24,167 bases of DNA from Prorocentrum cordatum (lineage: Eukaryota; Sar; Dinophyceae; Prorocentrales; Prorocentraceae), in assembly GCA_963575745.1 (NCBI GenBank), contig CAUYUJ010000707.1:86164-110330 (forward strand). Direction: 5' to 3'. Both the position numbers and the translations under genes were made by a program. The number at the start of each line of letters is the position of its first letter. Position 1 is the first letter of the stretch. Below the pieces are notes generated by a model. That model had not been told where the DNA came from. It worked only from the letters and a program-made list of their open reading frames with translations, and did no database searches. This document shows, in pieces, positions 9,581-18,551 of this stretch.

Positions 9581-10861
9581 AAGGGGAGGAGGGGCAGGAG
9601 GAGGAGGAGGAGGTGGAGGCCCGGGCCCTGGACGCCGCGCTAGCAGCGGAGGCGCACCACGCGCTCGGACTACAGCTGAGCGACACGGCGGGCAAGCAAC
9701 TGTTCCTCGCCGGGAAGGACGGCGGCGCCGGGTTGCAGAGCGTGGAGCTGACCGCGCGGGCTGCCCACGCCGCCTCCCGGCACCTGAGCCCGCCGCACTG
9801 CCTGCACCGGCTGGGCCTGGCGGGCGCCGGCGCGCTGGCCGCCCTCAGCCCGCGGGCGCGGCGCTGCCCCCCCGCGGCCGCGGCCGCGCTGCTGGAGGCG
9901 CTCGGGGACGCCACGGCCCAAGTGGGCGACGAAGGACTGGCAGCGACGCAGCACACACTGGCTACGGCCGCCCTTGCTGCGGCTGCCCGCTGGGTCGCCG
10001 ACCTCGCGGCAGGCGAGGGCCTGCCCGCGGCGGCGGCCTTGCGCTCGGCTGGAGGGCCCGGGGCGAGCGGCTGGCTGCAGGTCCCCACGCGGGCGTGCCA
10101 CCGCCTCAGCAACGCGCAGCTCGGCATTGCCATGGGGGTTCGCCTGAACCTCGACCTGCCAGGCTGCACGGGGCTCTGCCAGCACCGCCACCCCAATGGC
10201 GGGGTCTGCGGTGCGCCTCTCGACCCGAAGGGCCGGCATGCGCGGGGCTGCGCGGTCGGCGGCTGGCTTGTCCGGCGGCGCGATGCGGGGTGCGCGGTTC
10301 TCGCGGAATGGTGTGAGAGGCAGGGCTGCTCCGTGCACCGCGAGGTGCTGCTCTCGCACGCTTCGCCAGAGAGCCCCGAGGCGCGCATGGACCTGGTGAT
10401 TCACGCACCGGGCACCGCTGAACCGATCTACGTCGATCTCACGGCTGTCAGCGCGGTCTCCCAGGACGCCCTGGCGCTAGGGGCTGCGAGGGGGGGACGG
10501 GGCGGCCGCGGCGACTGCGGAACGGAGGAAGCGAGCCCGCTACCCGCTGGTACCCGTGGTGCAATTTGTCGTGGAGGACCACGGGCGGCTGGGCGAGGAA
10601 GCAGCGGCCCTCGCCAAGCGGTTGGCGCCAGCTGACGAGGTGGTACGGTCGGCGGCCATCCGCGAGCTCCAGCAGGCCCTGGGCTGCGTACTCCAGCGGC
10701 ACGCCGCTGACGCGGTGCTGGCCGCCACACAGGCCTGGCCCTGGCGGGCGGTAGCCGTGCCCGCAGCTGCGCGGCCGGACGCGGCAGGACCCAGCGCTGG
10801 TGCTGTGGGGGCAAAGCCGACGGGCGCTGCGGCTGCCGTGCCGCCCACGGCGGGCGCCTAG
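9571..10861 (+). pseudogene. C-terminal fragment of a LINE-type retrotransposon protein (zinc knuckle plus endonuclease-like domain), one frame break
   Basis: The open frame starts at ATG 9571, just after an in-frame TGA. After an acidic start (residues 5-15) comes GKDGGAGLQSVELTARAAHA, resembling the GGLGL-type segment that follows reverse transcriptase in LINE proteins. It then has a zinc-knuckle-like C-x3-C-x9-C-x9-H-x3-C array (CTGLC, GGVCGAPLD, GRHARGC), and then ARMDLVIHAP and PIYVDLTAVSA, spaced like the PD-(D/E)xK restriction-like endonuclease of R2-type elements. No reverse transcriptase catalytic motif is present, so the copy is 5'-truncated, as is common for LINEs. The frame breaks at the G7 run 10490-10496. 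One G fewer would continue into RARYPLVPVVQFVVEDHGRL and on to the TAG at 10859-10861. (GGA)n starts 18 bp later. The exact clade is inference. Confidence 0.6.
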
Positions 10862-10878
10862 AGGGCGCCGTGGCGCTA

Positions 10879-11010
10879 GGAGGAGGAGGAGGAGGAGGAG
10901 GGAGGAGGAGAGGAGGAGGAGGAGGAGGAGGAGGAGGAGGAGAGGAGGAGGAGGAGGAGGAGGAGGAGGAGGAGGGGAGGAGGGAGGGAGGAGGAGGAGG
11001 AGGAGGAGGA
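10879..11010. repeat. (GGA)n microsatellite after the LINE fragment
   Basis: AGG/GGA repeats with GGGAGG variants begin 18 bp after the LINE-type stop codon. They may be the element's simple-repeat tail or an independent microsatellite. Confidence 0.9.
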
Positions 11011-11049
11011 CGACCAGCGGGCGCGGAGGCGCGGTGCGGGTGGGCCGAG

Positions 11050-11155
11050 GATTCGCAGGCGGCGACAGAGCCGGCGGCCCGAGCGCGGGCGCCCGGCGCG
11101 CGGGCGCCCCGCGCGCGGGCGCGCGCGCGGGCGGCGTGCTCGTGGTGCGCGCGCC
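11050..11155. repeat. GCGCGGGCGCC short tandem repeat
   Basis: GCGCGGGCGCCCGGCGCGCG and similar words repeat every 12 to 18 bp, giving a nearly pure G/C stretch between two (GGA)n tracts. No gene is seen. Confidence 0.65.
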
Positions 11156-11194
11156 ATGGGGCCTTCCTCGGACTCGAGGGCCCCGGGGCACCGT

Positions 11195-11362
11195 CGGAGG
11201 AGGAGGCGCAGGAGGAGGAGGCGGAGGAGGAGGAACAAGAGGAGGAGCAAGAGAAGGAGGAGGAGGAGGAGGAGGAGGAGCAAAAGGAGCAGGAGGAGCA
11301 GGAGGATGAGGAGCAGGAGGAGCAGGAGGAGGAGGAAGAGGTGGCGTGGGGAGGAGGAGACC
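11195..11362. repeat. (GGA)n with GCA and CAA variants
   Basis: GGAGGAGGAGGCGCAGGAGG and GGAGCAGGAGGAGCAGGAGG runs. The Glu-rich frame through it continues into the coding-like stretch that follows, but the repeat itself needs no gene to explain it. Confidence 0.9.
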
Positions 11363-11533
11363 CTGGCCTGCGTGCTCTGCACCGCGGCGGCGACGTGGGC
11401 CTGCAGCGGCGCCGCGGTGTGCTGCGGTCCCAGAGCGGCAGCCTGCTTCGCGGAGGCCGCCGGCTTCGCCTGGGAGGGGCGCGGCGAGATCGGAGCGGTC
11501 AGCTTTTTCTTTGTTTCTGACGTTATGTATTAG
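11363..11533 (+). other. Cys/Ala-rich coding-like stretch
   Basis: One plus-strand frame has G/C-ending codons and encodes TLACVLCTAAATWACSGAAV then ACFAEAAGFAWEGRGEIGAV, ending at the TAG at 11531-11533. The composition resembles the Ala/Cys-rich segment near 3950-4130, but I recognise no domain. It may be an exon or gene end following the (GGA)n tract, or chance. Confidence 0.2.
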
Positions 11534-12655
11534 TTGTCTGAGCTTCTAAACCTCCAGGGGCCTCTGGCGGCCTCCAGGTACACATGTACATTCTGGGGGC
11601 CCTCCGCTGCAGTGGACAGCGCGCCGTCTGGAGCAACGACAGCCGCCGAAGTGAAAAAGAAGGGCCCGAGCAGCGCCGAGGCGCGGCCCGAACGAGAGCG
11701 CAGCGGTGGGGCTGAACCACCCAGGGGGGGGGAAGGAGTGAAGGGACGAGGAAAGGACGAAAGCTTTACACGACGGCGATGTGGCCATCAGATCGGTGGC
11801 CAGTGGCTTGGCAGCAGAGGCCGCGCTCGACGCATCGCAGCACGCCGCGGAGACAAGGAGGAGGAGGAGGAGGAGGAGGAGGAGGAGGAGGACAAAGAGG
11901 AGGAGGAGGAGGAGGAGGAGGATCGAGGCTTTGGGTGCTTGGGGAATTTGCTTGGCGTCTGGAGGCCTCCGGGGACTTCCAGGTGTGGCGGGAAAGGGGA
12001 TGGGGAGGGGACGAATGGGGGGAAGAGGCAAACGAAGGAAGGCCTGGGGGGAGGTGGAGGAGGGCAAACGAAAGGGAGGGGAGGGTGGGGAAAGGGGAGG
12101 GTCAAGTTCGGTGCGCTCGCGCCATCAGATCTGATGTCCTACTCTTCCCGACCATCCCTCCCAACTGCGTTGAACCCTTTTTCTATCAGCCGACTGCAAT
12201 GTCCTGCAAGACCACGATCCCCAACATGACCCCCTCGTGTGATGCGTAATCAGAACGGGGGGCGTTAGACATCTTCGTAGTTCAGATACGGAAGAGGAGG
12301 AGACGGTCAAGCAGGAGGATGACGAAGATAGGAAGGCGGAGAAGGAACATTGAAACACTGCCTGGGGTCGAGCGATCAACGATTCGAGCGCCCGCCTTCT
12401 CAACATGAATGCCTGGGCAACCTAAATCGTCGATGCCCCGTGAAGAAGCCAACGAGTCATTCGAGAATGGAGACTGCCTGTGGATGGGATGCGACCATCA
12501 GCAACAAGGTGGCGATCCCTGCGTCTGGCAGGGCCGGGAGGCTCCGCGGGGCGTTCGGTCGCTGGCGAATCGAGCTTCGCCGAGCCAACTGCAACCTGAG
12601 CACCACAGCGGAGAAAGAAGAAGCACTGGCCGGACCTCTGGTTTGGACACCCGAA
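11534..12655. other. unique and purine-rich region, no gene supported
   Basis: Contains a (GGA)n tract at 11856-11922, a purine-rich stretch at 11990-12105, and otherwise unique sequence. Open frames in several phases overlap without one being favoured by codon bias. Confidence 0.4.
11856..11922. repeat. (GGA)n microsatellite
   Basis: AGG/GGA run interrupted once by GACAAAGAGG. Confidence 0.9.
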
Positions 12656-12840
12656 ATGGGTACCGAAAGAATGGGTACAATGCCCAACAGCAAATGTTGT
12701 CCCAAACCAACAGCGGCCGCGGTTGGGCAGGCGGCCTTCTGTCTCGAGTGGACACAGGCCGCGGCGGCGCGGACAGCGAGTCCTGTTCAGAACGAACAGG
12801 AGCTGCTGTTGGGCATCGTACCCACTCTTTCGGTGCCCAT
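12656..12840. repeat. imperfect 37-bp inverted repeat with 111-bp spacer
   Basis: The left arm (12656-12692) starts ATGGGTACCGAAAGAATGGG. The reverse complement of the right arm (12804-12840) starts ATGGGCACCGAAAGAGTGGG. The arms match at 34 of 37 positions, and weaker similarity seems to continue outside them. Both arms read outward-equivalent peptides: MGTERMGTMPNS on plus and MGTERVGTMPNS on minus, with two of the three differences synonymous. It could be a hairpin RNA locus, a MITE-like element or two inverted copies of one coding fragment. Confidence 0.75.
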
Positions 12841-13560
12841 GTCGTTCGTGCAGATCTGGGTCCGCCGCCCGCCGCACTCGAACGAGCAGCGTTCCTCCGC
12901 CACCATCCCCCGCGCCCCAGGGGCCACCGCAGGCCACGCTCGCCACCCCCCTGCCCCGGGGGGCCGCTCGGCGACCGCAATGAGCAAGAAGTTTTTTTTT
13001 ACCTGCATGCAAGGTTCAGCGCACACGCCTGAAACAAACGCTCACACGACGCGGAGCTGTCAAACAGATGTCTTCGATGACGCCCGACGCCCCCCAACGA
13101 ATGCGGCCATAGTCGAAGCCCATCGTAAGGGCGTAAGGTAAGGATATGCACGGCTCTTGGACGTCCAACGTGGACGTTTTTAGACTTCGGATTGGCTGAG
13201 GATGGGCCGCAATGGCAAGGATGCAAGGGTAGCCATGCTGACGTACTGCGTTCTCACCGCGGGTTTGACTGTAACGCCCGCCGATGGGCCATCCACCCCT
13301 TTTGCCTCAGTGACTCAGCTGCGGGGGCGTGCGCTGGCGCAGGGCGTAAGCTCTGAGTGAAGCACCGGAGCAGTGCGGAGGCTCGCCGAACATGGCGGGC
13401 TGATCATCTCCCAATCTCGCAGCATCCAACGGCGACGGACCCTGGCGCCCCCTCTGCTTCCGCGGAGCCACGGGGACCGCAGGGCGGGACGCCTCCTCCT
13501 CCCCCCCATCCTAGAAGACAGAAAATCCACACCGATGATAATCACCCCAACACGCGAGGT
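12841..13560. other. unique region, no gene supported
   Basis: Contains a T9 run near 12990-13000. The plus-strand frame that spans the inverted repeat (12350-13141) has no recognisable domain and overlaps other equally open frames. Confidence 0.35.
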
Positions 13561-13641
13561 CGTTTAAGAAACGCGCCTAGAGAGAGAAGAACTCGAACCG
13601 GGCAGGGCTGTTTAGTAAACGCCCAAAGCCGTTTAGTAAAC
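13561..13641. repeat. three GTTTA-type mini-palindromes
   Basis: CGTTTAAGAAACG at 13561-13573 and two copies of GTTTAGTAAAC at 13610-13620 and 13631-13641. The latter two lie in a 21-bp direct repeat (GTTTAGTAAACGCCCAAAGC). Confidence 0.6.
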
Positions 13642-13846
13642 GCCAATTCTCCGGTCCGGGTGCTTCTTCCTCCCTTGACATCCTCCCCTCACCTTTGCGT
13701 TGCGGACGGCCCGGGCGACTCGCAGGGCTGGCCAAGTCGTCGCGGCAGTGCGGTCGGCCCCCTGTCTGGGCGTGGGCGTGGGCAGTGGGCGCCGCTGTGG
13801 GCGGGCCCACGTGCACCGAGCGGGCCGCCGAAGCCGAGGCGATCCG

Positions 13847-14240
13847 CGGCCGTGCGGCGGGCTCCGCTGATTGAGGCCTCCGAGCGACACGGGACGCGTG
13901 CCGAGCTCGAGCGCGAGTCGGCGCAGGCCTCGGCGACCGACGGGCACCAGATCCACGGCGTGCTCGTGCTGCCCTGGACGCGGCGGCCGTCGCGAGGGGC
14001 CCCGCCGGCGGCGGGCTGCCAGGAGCGAGGCAGGCGGCGCCCGCGCCGCGGGCCTCTGCGCGACCGGCGCGCTCGGCCCGCCAGCTCGCCGACGGACGGA
14101 CGGAGCTGCCGTGCCTGCTGCCGCGCCAGCTCGGGCGAGGCTGCGGCGGCCTGGCTGCGGGTGCCTCGCCAAGGGCCCCGCCAGCCGACAGGACTTCTGG
14201 GCGAGCTGCGCGGGCCGGCTGGCACGCGGGTTCGCCTGAG
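13847..14240 (+). other. coding-like stretch with strong G/C third positions
   Basis: From about 13857 a plus-strand frame encodes LIEASERHGTRAELERES and TDGHQIHGVLVLPW with almost every codon ending in G or C. After about 13977 the bias moves to another frame (AAAVARGPAGGGLPG, then ARQLADGRTELPCLLPRQLG). This looks like a gene fragment with a frame break or splice junction. I do not recognise a family. The longer open frame covering 13357-15072 also crosses repeat arrays and is not credible as one protein. Confidence 0.25.
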
Positions 14241-14269
14241 ACTTCCTCGCCACCCCACCTATGGCCCTG

Positions 14270-14362
14270 AGGCTGAAAATGCAACAGTTTCACAGATGAA
14301 AGGCGTGTCTTTTTCAAAATGTGGCTATCGCCGGAATGCCGCGCACATTCGTTCCCAACCAT
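14270..14362 (+). repeat. family B repeat (about 83 bp), single copy
   Basis: Shares TTTTTCAAAATGTGGCT and CCGCGCRCATTCGTT words with the family B array at 16768-16975. Here it lies just upstream of the first family A block. In the second locus B lies just downstream of A. Confidence 0.65.
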
Positions 14363-14492
14363 CCTGTGGTGTTAGGTCCTCGCTTTGCAGAAACAGTGCC
14401 CCGCGTTTCCTCCTTCCGTCCTTCCTTCCTCCTCCCTCCTCCCCCTCCTCGTCCCCCTCCTTCCCCCTTGCGTTTCACCCCACCCACTACAA

Positions 14493-14775
14493 CGCTTCGT
14501 GGCCCCATAGGGAGCTCCACCGAAATCGCCAATGCCACTGCCCGCATGCGTCACCCAGACCAATTTCGGCACACCCTTCACACGCTTCGTGGCCCCATAG
14601 GGAGCTCCACAGAAAGCCCCAGTGCCACCGCCCGCATGCGTCACCCATACCCATTTCGGGACACCCCTCACACGTTTTCGCGGCCCCCCCACCAGAGGCC
14701 CCAGTGCCACCGCCCGCATGCGTCACCCACGCCCATTTCGTCACGCCCCCCACACGTTTCGCGGCCCCATTCAGA
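14493..14775 (+). repeat. family A 90-bp tandem repeat, block 1
   Basis: Units begin CGCTTCGTGGCCCCATAGGG and include GCCACCGCCCGCATGCGTCA and CCCATTTCG. Unit starts at about 14493, 14583, 14673 and 14755 give periods of 90, 90 and 82 bp. The third unit has lost the ATAGGGAGCTCCAC segment. Confidence 0.9.
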
Positions 14776-15095
14776 CAGTCCGATAAGGTTGGTACGGTTT
14801 GCGGGACCCTGTTGACACGTCCAGCACGTCCGCGTCCCCCCGCGTGCGGCCACGAAGAGGGCCTCGCTCACCCGAGTTCGCCGGGTCCGTCGACACTTCG
14901 GCTCAAGAGGGGCGGCCCTGGGGGGCGCCTGCTTCCCAAGCGTGCCTCCTCGTCTCCGCGTGAAGACGGCTCGGGGGGCCGGGGCTCCAGGAGAGGGGCT
15001 CCTCGCTCTTCCTGGCGCCGCTGCCCCAAAGAAAGCGCGCCCGCGCGCTTTCTCACCTCTTCGAACTTTTAATGTCGTGTTCTTTTTTTCAATAG

Positions 15096-15226
15096 ACATC
15101 TGCCGAGGGCACGCGAAGACCCCTCCTGGGGCCTTCAGCAACTCGGGATCACCGACGCCACGGCCCTAGCGGCAAGACAAGCTGTCGGGATCCCAGTGGA
15201 GGCCGCAGCCTCCCGAGTTATTGAAG
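15096..15226 (+). other. candidate internal exon
   Basis: A T-rich tract ending in CAATAG (to 15095) resembles a 3' splice site, and GAAG|GTACTT at 15226/15227 resembles a donor. The 131 nt between contain one open frame with natural composition: HLPRAREDPSWGLQQL, then GITDATALAARQAVGIPVEA. I recognise no family and find no partner exons. Dinoflagellate genes do contain introns, so this is plausible but unproven. Confidence 0.3.
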
Positions 15227-15276
15227 GTACTTGGGGGGGCGGTTCTCGCGTGCCCTCGGCGGGTGTAACCCGAGGG

Positions 15277-15370
15277 GGAGTCCGAGCGACTCGGTGCGAG
15301 TGAGCCCCTACGCGGGGCGGAGGGAGTCTGAGCGGCTCCGTGCGAATCAGCCCCTGCGCATGGCGAGACC
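15277..15370. repeat. two-copy 46-bp direct repeat
   Basis: GGAGTCCGAGCGACTCGGTG (15277) and GGAGTCTGAGCGGCTCCGTG (15323) are each followed by CGA-rich sequence and CAGCCCCT or GAGCCCCT. The neighbouring 15370-15510 contains loose GCGAGTG words but no gene. Confidence 0.7.
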
Positions 15371-15510
15371 GGTTAAGTCTGGACGCGACTGGGGTTGGGG
15401 TGTGACTGCGCCTGGGCACGTGCGGGTGTGGGCGCGAGTGATCTTGGACGAGTGATTCTGAATGAGCGTGTGTCTGAACGCAAGCGAGCCCGAACATGAG
15501 TGCGTCAACG

Positions 15511-15958
15511 TCTCCGCGGGGTATGGACATGCACCATGTTCCGCGATTGTCGTTTCCCGTGGTAGCACAAAAGAGCCCTCTAAGGGCCGGTCAGTAAAAT
15601 TCTAGGAAGAACGCTTCGGCAAAGTTCTGGAAGGCGCCTGTCCCCCCCCCGTGGCCCCTGCCCCGTGCCCCCGACCAGAAGCTGGCCTCGAAAACCTTCA
15701 CTACCCTGAATCAGTATTATATAAGGGTGCAGTGGTTCGACAAGACCCGTCCAAACATAATAGGTTTTCACCACTCAGAATGACCGGATCCGTGAAAAAT
15801 GCATCGGGCCCGCCCAAGATCCGTAGCGGATCCGTACCCGGATCCGACGCCCGAGGCCATGTTCACACCCTCAACTTTGGGACCGTCTGAGTGTTTTCGG
15901 GGCCGAGAGTCGGGCAACTTCGTGCGATTTGAAGCTTCGGGCCGATCGTGCCAACTTA
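15511..15958. other. unique spacer, no gene seen
   Basis: Contains three closely spaced GGATCCG words (15824-15850) and a TATATAAGG word near 15720. I do not treat the latter as a promoter without a gene downstream. Confidence 0.4.
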
Positions 15959-15964
15959 CCTGAT

Positions 15965-16705
15965 TGTCTGTAGGGAGCTCCACCGAATGCCCCAGTGCCA
16001 CCGACCGCATGCGTCACCCACACCCATTTCGGCACACAACCTCACACGCTTCGTGGCCCCATAGGGAGCTCCAACGAAGGCCCTGGTGTCACCGCCCGCA
16101 TGCGTCGCCCACGCCCATTCCAGCACACCCCTCACGCGTTTCGCGGCCCCATAGGGAGCTCCACCGAAGGCGCCAGTGCCACCGACCGCATGCGTCACCC
16201 ACATCTATTTCGTCACACCCCTCACACGCTTCGTGGCCCCACAGAGAGCTCCAACGAAGGCCCCAGTGCTACCGCCCGCATGCGTCACCCACACCCGCTT
16301 CGTCACACCACGCACACGTTTCGTGGCCCCATAAGGAGCTCCCACCTCTCACACGTTCCGTGACCCCATAAGGAGGGAGCTCCACCGAAGGCCCCAGTGC
16401 CACCGCCCGCATGCGTCACCCACGCACGTTTCGGCACACCCCTCACGCGTTTTGTGGCCCCGTAGGGAGCTCCACCGAAGGCGCCAGTGGCTGCGTTCGC
16501 ATGCGCCCACCACACCCAATTCGGTACGGCCCCAAAAGCTGCGTTCGCGTGCGCCCACCGCACGTATTTCGGCACACCTCTCAAGCGTTTCGTGGCCCCT
16601 TAGGGAATTCCACCGACGGCCCAAGTGGCTGCTTTCGCATGCGCCCACAGGACAAATTTTGGCACATTCCTCACACGTGTCGTGGCCCTATAAGGAGCTT
16701 TTCCG
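15965..16705 (+). repeat. family A 90-bp tandem repeat, block 2
   Basis: Unit starts at about 16047, 16137, 16227 and 16317 are exactly 90 bp apart. A shortened unit follows at 16353, then units at 16448, 16586 (with an internal duplication of about 48 bp containing CTGCGTTCGC) and 16675. Sequence and orientation match block 1. Every frame is filled with repeat-derived Arg/His/Pro peptides, so no gene is inferred. Confidence 0.93.
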
Positions 16706-16767
16706 ATTGCGGTGCATACAACGACGGTACTCACAACTGCATATGGTTGGGCCCTTCGCCAGGCTAA

Positions 16768-16975
16768 TCTAAAACATTTGCAAGAGCTTCACGGATTGAA
16801 GGCGGCAACTTTTCAACATGCGGCTCTCGCCGTAGCGCCGCGCGCATTCGTTTTGAAAATGTACAACAACTTCACGGATTGAGGGCGGTTCCTTTTCAAA
16901 ATGTGGCTCTCGTCTTAGCACCGCGCGCGTTCGTTTGTACACTTTGCAGAAATTGCACGGATTTATTCCGATGAT
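16768..16975 (+). repeat. family B tandem repeat, about 83 bp
   Basis: CTTCACGGATTGAAGGCGGC begins at 16787, again at 16870, and a partial ATTGCACGGATTTATT at about 16953, 83 bp apart. Units share TTTTCAA, ATGTGGCTCTCG and GCGCGCATTCGTTTT. It directly follows family A block 2. Confidence 0.85.
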
Positions 16976-17004
16976 GAGCGTACCAGAAACGGTGTTTTGA
17001 AAAG

Positions 17005-17150
17005 GACTCAAGATGATGAGGGTGCAACAATTACGTTGGTTCGCGGTGTCGAAGTCCCAGGAACCGCGTTCAAGCACGATTCAAGATCGTCAAGACGCAA
17101 CAATGATCCGTGGCGTTGGAGTCCCCGAAACAATATTTTGGCATGCTTCA
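17005..17150 (+). repeat. two-copy repeat of about 73 bp
   Basis: GACTCAAGATGATGAGGGTG (17005) and GATTCAAGATCGTCAAGACG (17078) start two units that share GCAACAAT and a GTCCC(C)-GAA segment. The upstream GTTTTGAAAAGGACTC may derive from family B. Confidence 0.65.
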
Positions 17151-17159
17151 TGGTCTTCA

Positions 17160-17530
17160 AACGGTCGTCTTCCAACGAGATGCCAGGATCGTTGGGTTCA
17201 GACTGTGTCCGTGCTTCAGACTCCGCCCTCTGGGTGGATCGCCCACCCCCACTCGTCGCCGTCATCCGTCGCTAATTGGGGTCAGCTTGGAGCCATCGCG
17301 GGGTCGCATCAGGATCGCGGGGTCAACTTGGGTTGCCTGGGCAGGGCTGTGCATTTGTGTGAGACATATTCGCAATTGAGTGCGTCTGTTTCAGGTCAGC
17401 TATGTTTCTGGGCTCGCCTCGTCTTTTTCACGCCCGGGAGCGCGTGTGAACACTGCGGTCTCCAAGACCCCTCGTCCTCCTCCTTCCCCGTCCTCCCTCC
17501 TCTACGTCATCGTCGTCTTGCCTCTTGCTT
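17160..17530. other. unique spacer, no gene seen
   Basis: No repeat or domain is recognised. Open frames in three phases overlap, none with the codon bias of the peroxidase gene. Confidence 0.35.
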
Positions 17531-17539
17531 CTCTTCCGT

Positions 17540-17712
17540 GGGGGCTGCGAATTGCTATACTGTCACCACTATCGTAGGCCATATGGAGGTCCAGCGGAGT
17601 GGTGTCCCACGGCGATCAGAATGAGACCTCGCCGTTCCTGGGTGCTGCGAACTGCACCGCTGTCACCACTTTCGTGGGCCCCTGGGCGGTCCAGCGGAAT
17701 GGGGTGCTTCAG
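17540..17712 (+). repeat. two-copy repeat of about 100 bp
   Basis: GGGGCTGCGAATTGCTATAC and GGGTGCTGCGAACTGCACCG are each followed by TGTCACCACT, then a TCGT(A/G)GGCC word and GGTCCAGCGGA. Confidence 0.8.
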
Positions 17713-17741
17713 GACGTCCTGGAGGGCTGAGGTTGAAGCCA

Positions 17742-17862
17742 TAGATTTTGGAATAGCGTTCCAAACACATTCAGCCCCAGGTTTTGGGATGCCGTTCCAA
17801 AAGCATTCACCCCTAGATTTTGGAATACCGTTCCAAACACAATCAGCCCCAATTTTTGAGCC
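17742..17862 (+). repeat. 36-37 bp tandem repeat with internal palindrome
   Basis: Units start at 17742, 17779, 17815 and a partial at 17851. Each full unit holds TTTGGAA-5 nt-TTCCAAA or a close variant, then CA-TTCAGCCCC-like sequence. Two of the three full units keep a perfect 7-bp stem. Confidence 0.9.
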
Positions 17863-17889
17863 TACGCTATCTGTTCACTGCTACCCGCC

Positions 17890-18065
17890 GCCGTTCGGCA
17901 GGTTTAGTCGGGAACCAGGGGGGGACAAGTTTGCTATCGCGCTGTGGTGTTGATTTTCGCCGTCGTCATTATCGTCGTCGGCAGTTGAGTCCGGAACCAG
18001 GGGGGAACTTTGTTCACGTGTTGTGGTCTTCATTTTCGGGTCGTCGTCGTTGTCGGCAGGCTGTC
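17890..18065 (+). repeat. family C 79-bp tandem repeat, block 1
   Basis: Two units have TTTGCTATCGCGCTGTGGTG at 17930 and TTTGTTCACGTGTTGTGGTC at 18009, each preceded by GGAACCAGGGGGG and followed by ATTTTCG and a CGTCGTC segment. The same 79-bp family recurs inverted at 23840-24167. Confidence 0.88.
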
Positions 18066-18550
18066 CGGAATCATCCTCCATCGGGCCGCTCTCGCATGGG
18101 ACCTTGGAGACGAGCGCAAAGAAGTGTAAGGGAACGGGAAGGAGGACGAAGGATCAGGAAGGGGAGGGCGGGGGGAGAAAGGGGGTTATGAGTGGGGGGC
18201 GAGGGGGGGATGAGCAGGATGAGGGCGTGAAGGACAATGACGACGACGAGGGGCAGAGAAGGAGTGCACAGGGGAAACGAGAAACATGATGACTTCTGGG
18301 CCCCTCCACCTTGTTGCTTTCCAGGGGGTCGCAAGGCCATCGGAAGCCGAACGGCGAGTACAGTGGCGAAATCATCCCTTGGGTTCGCGGCCTTTCGAGG
18401 GCGTCCCTTGGAAGCGAGGCTGTAGGCACCTCAAGCCGTTCCAGCGCCCTCAGGGAGCTTGAAGCTGTTTCAACTCTAAACTCTTCAAACAGTGCCTGCA
18501 TTCAGGCTTCTTTTTTTGTGGTCACAGGAGCTGGGACAGGGTGGGGGTCT
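18066..18550. other. unique and purine-rich spacer, no gene seen
   Basis: 18100-18290 is purine-rich. Near 18462-18515 nested palindromic words (CTGTTT/AAACAG and GCCTG-CATT-CAGGC) could fold. No coding signature is seen. Confidence 0.4.
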
Positions 18551-18551
18551 G

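Noticed and set aside
9393-10388. Antisense 331-codon frame over the LINE fragment
   Set aside because: It is Ala/Ser/Arg-rich with no domain. The plus strand has the zinc-knuckle and endonuclease-like motifs and the codon bias, so this is a shadow frame.
13580-13610. tRNA T-loop-like word GGTTCGAG on the minus strand
   Set aside because: The flanking bases do not form a T stem, and no anticodon or D arm could be placed.
13357-15072. 571-codon plus-strand open frame
   Set aside because: It crosses two tandem repeat families, and coding bias holds only over a small part and then moves to another frame.
15715-15730. TATATAAGG as a TATA box
   Set aside because: No gene starts downstream, and dinoflagellate promoters generally do not use a canonical TATA box.
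15965-16705. CRISPR-like regular repeats
   Set aside because: The whole 90-bp unit is repeated, with no constant repeat plus variable spacers, and the setting is eukaryotic.
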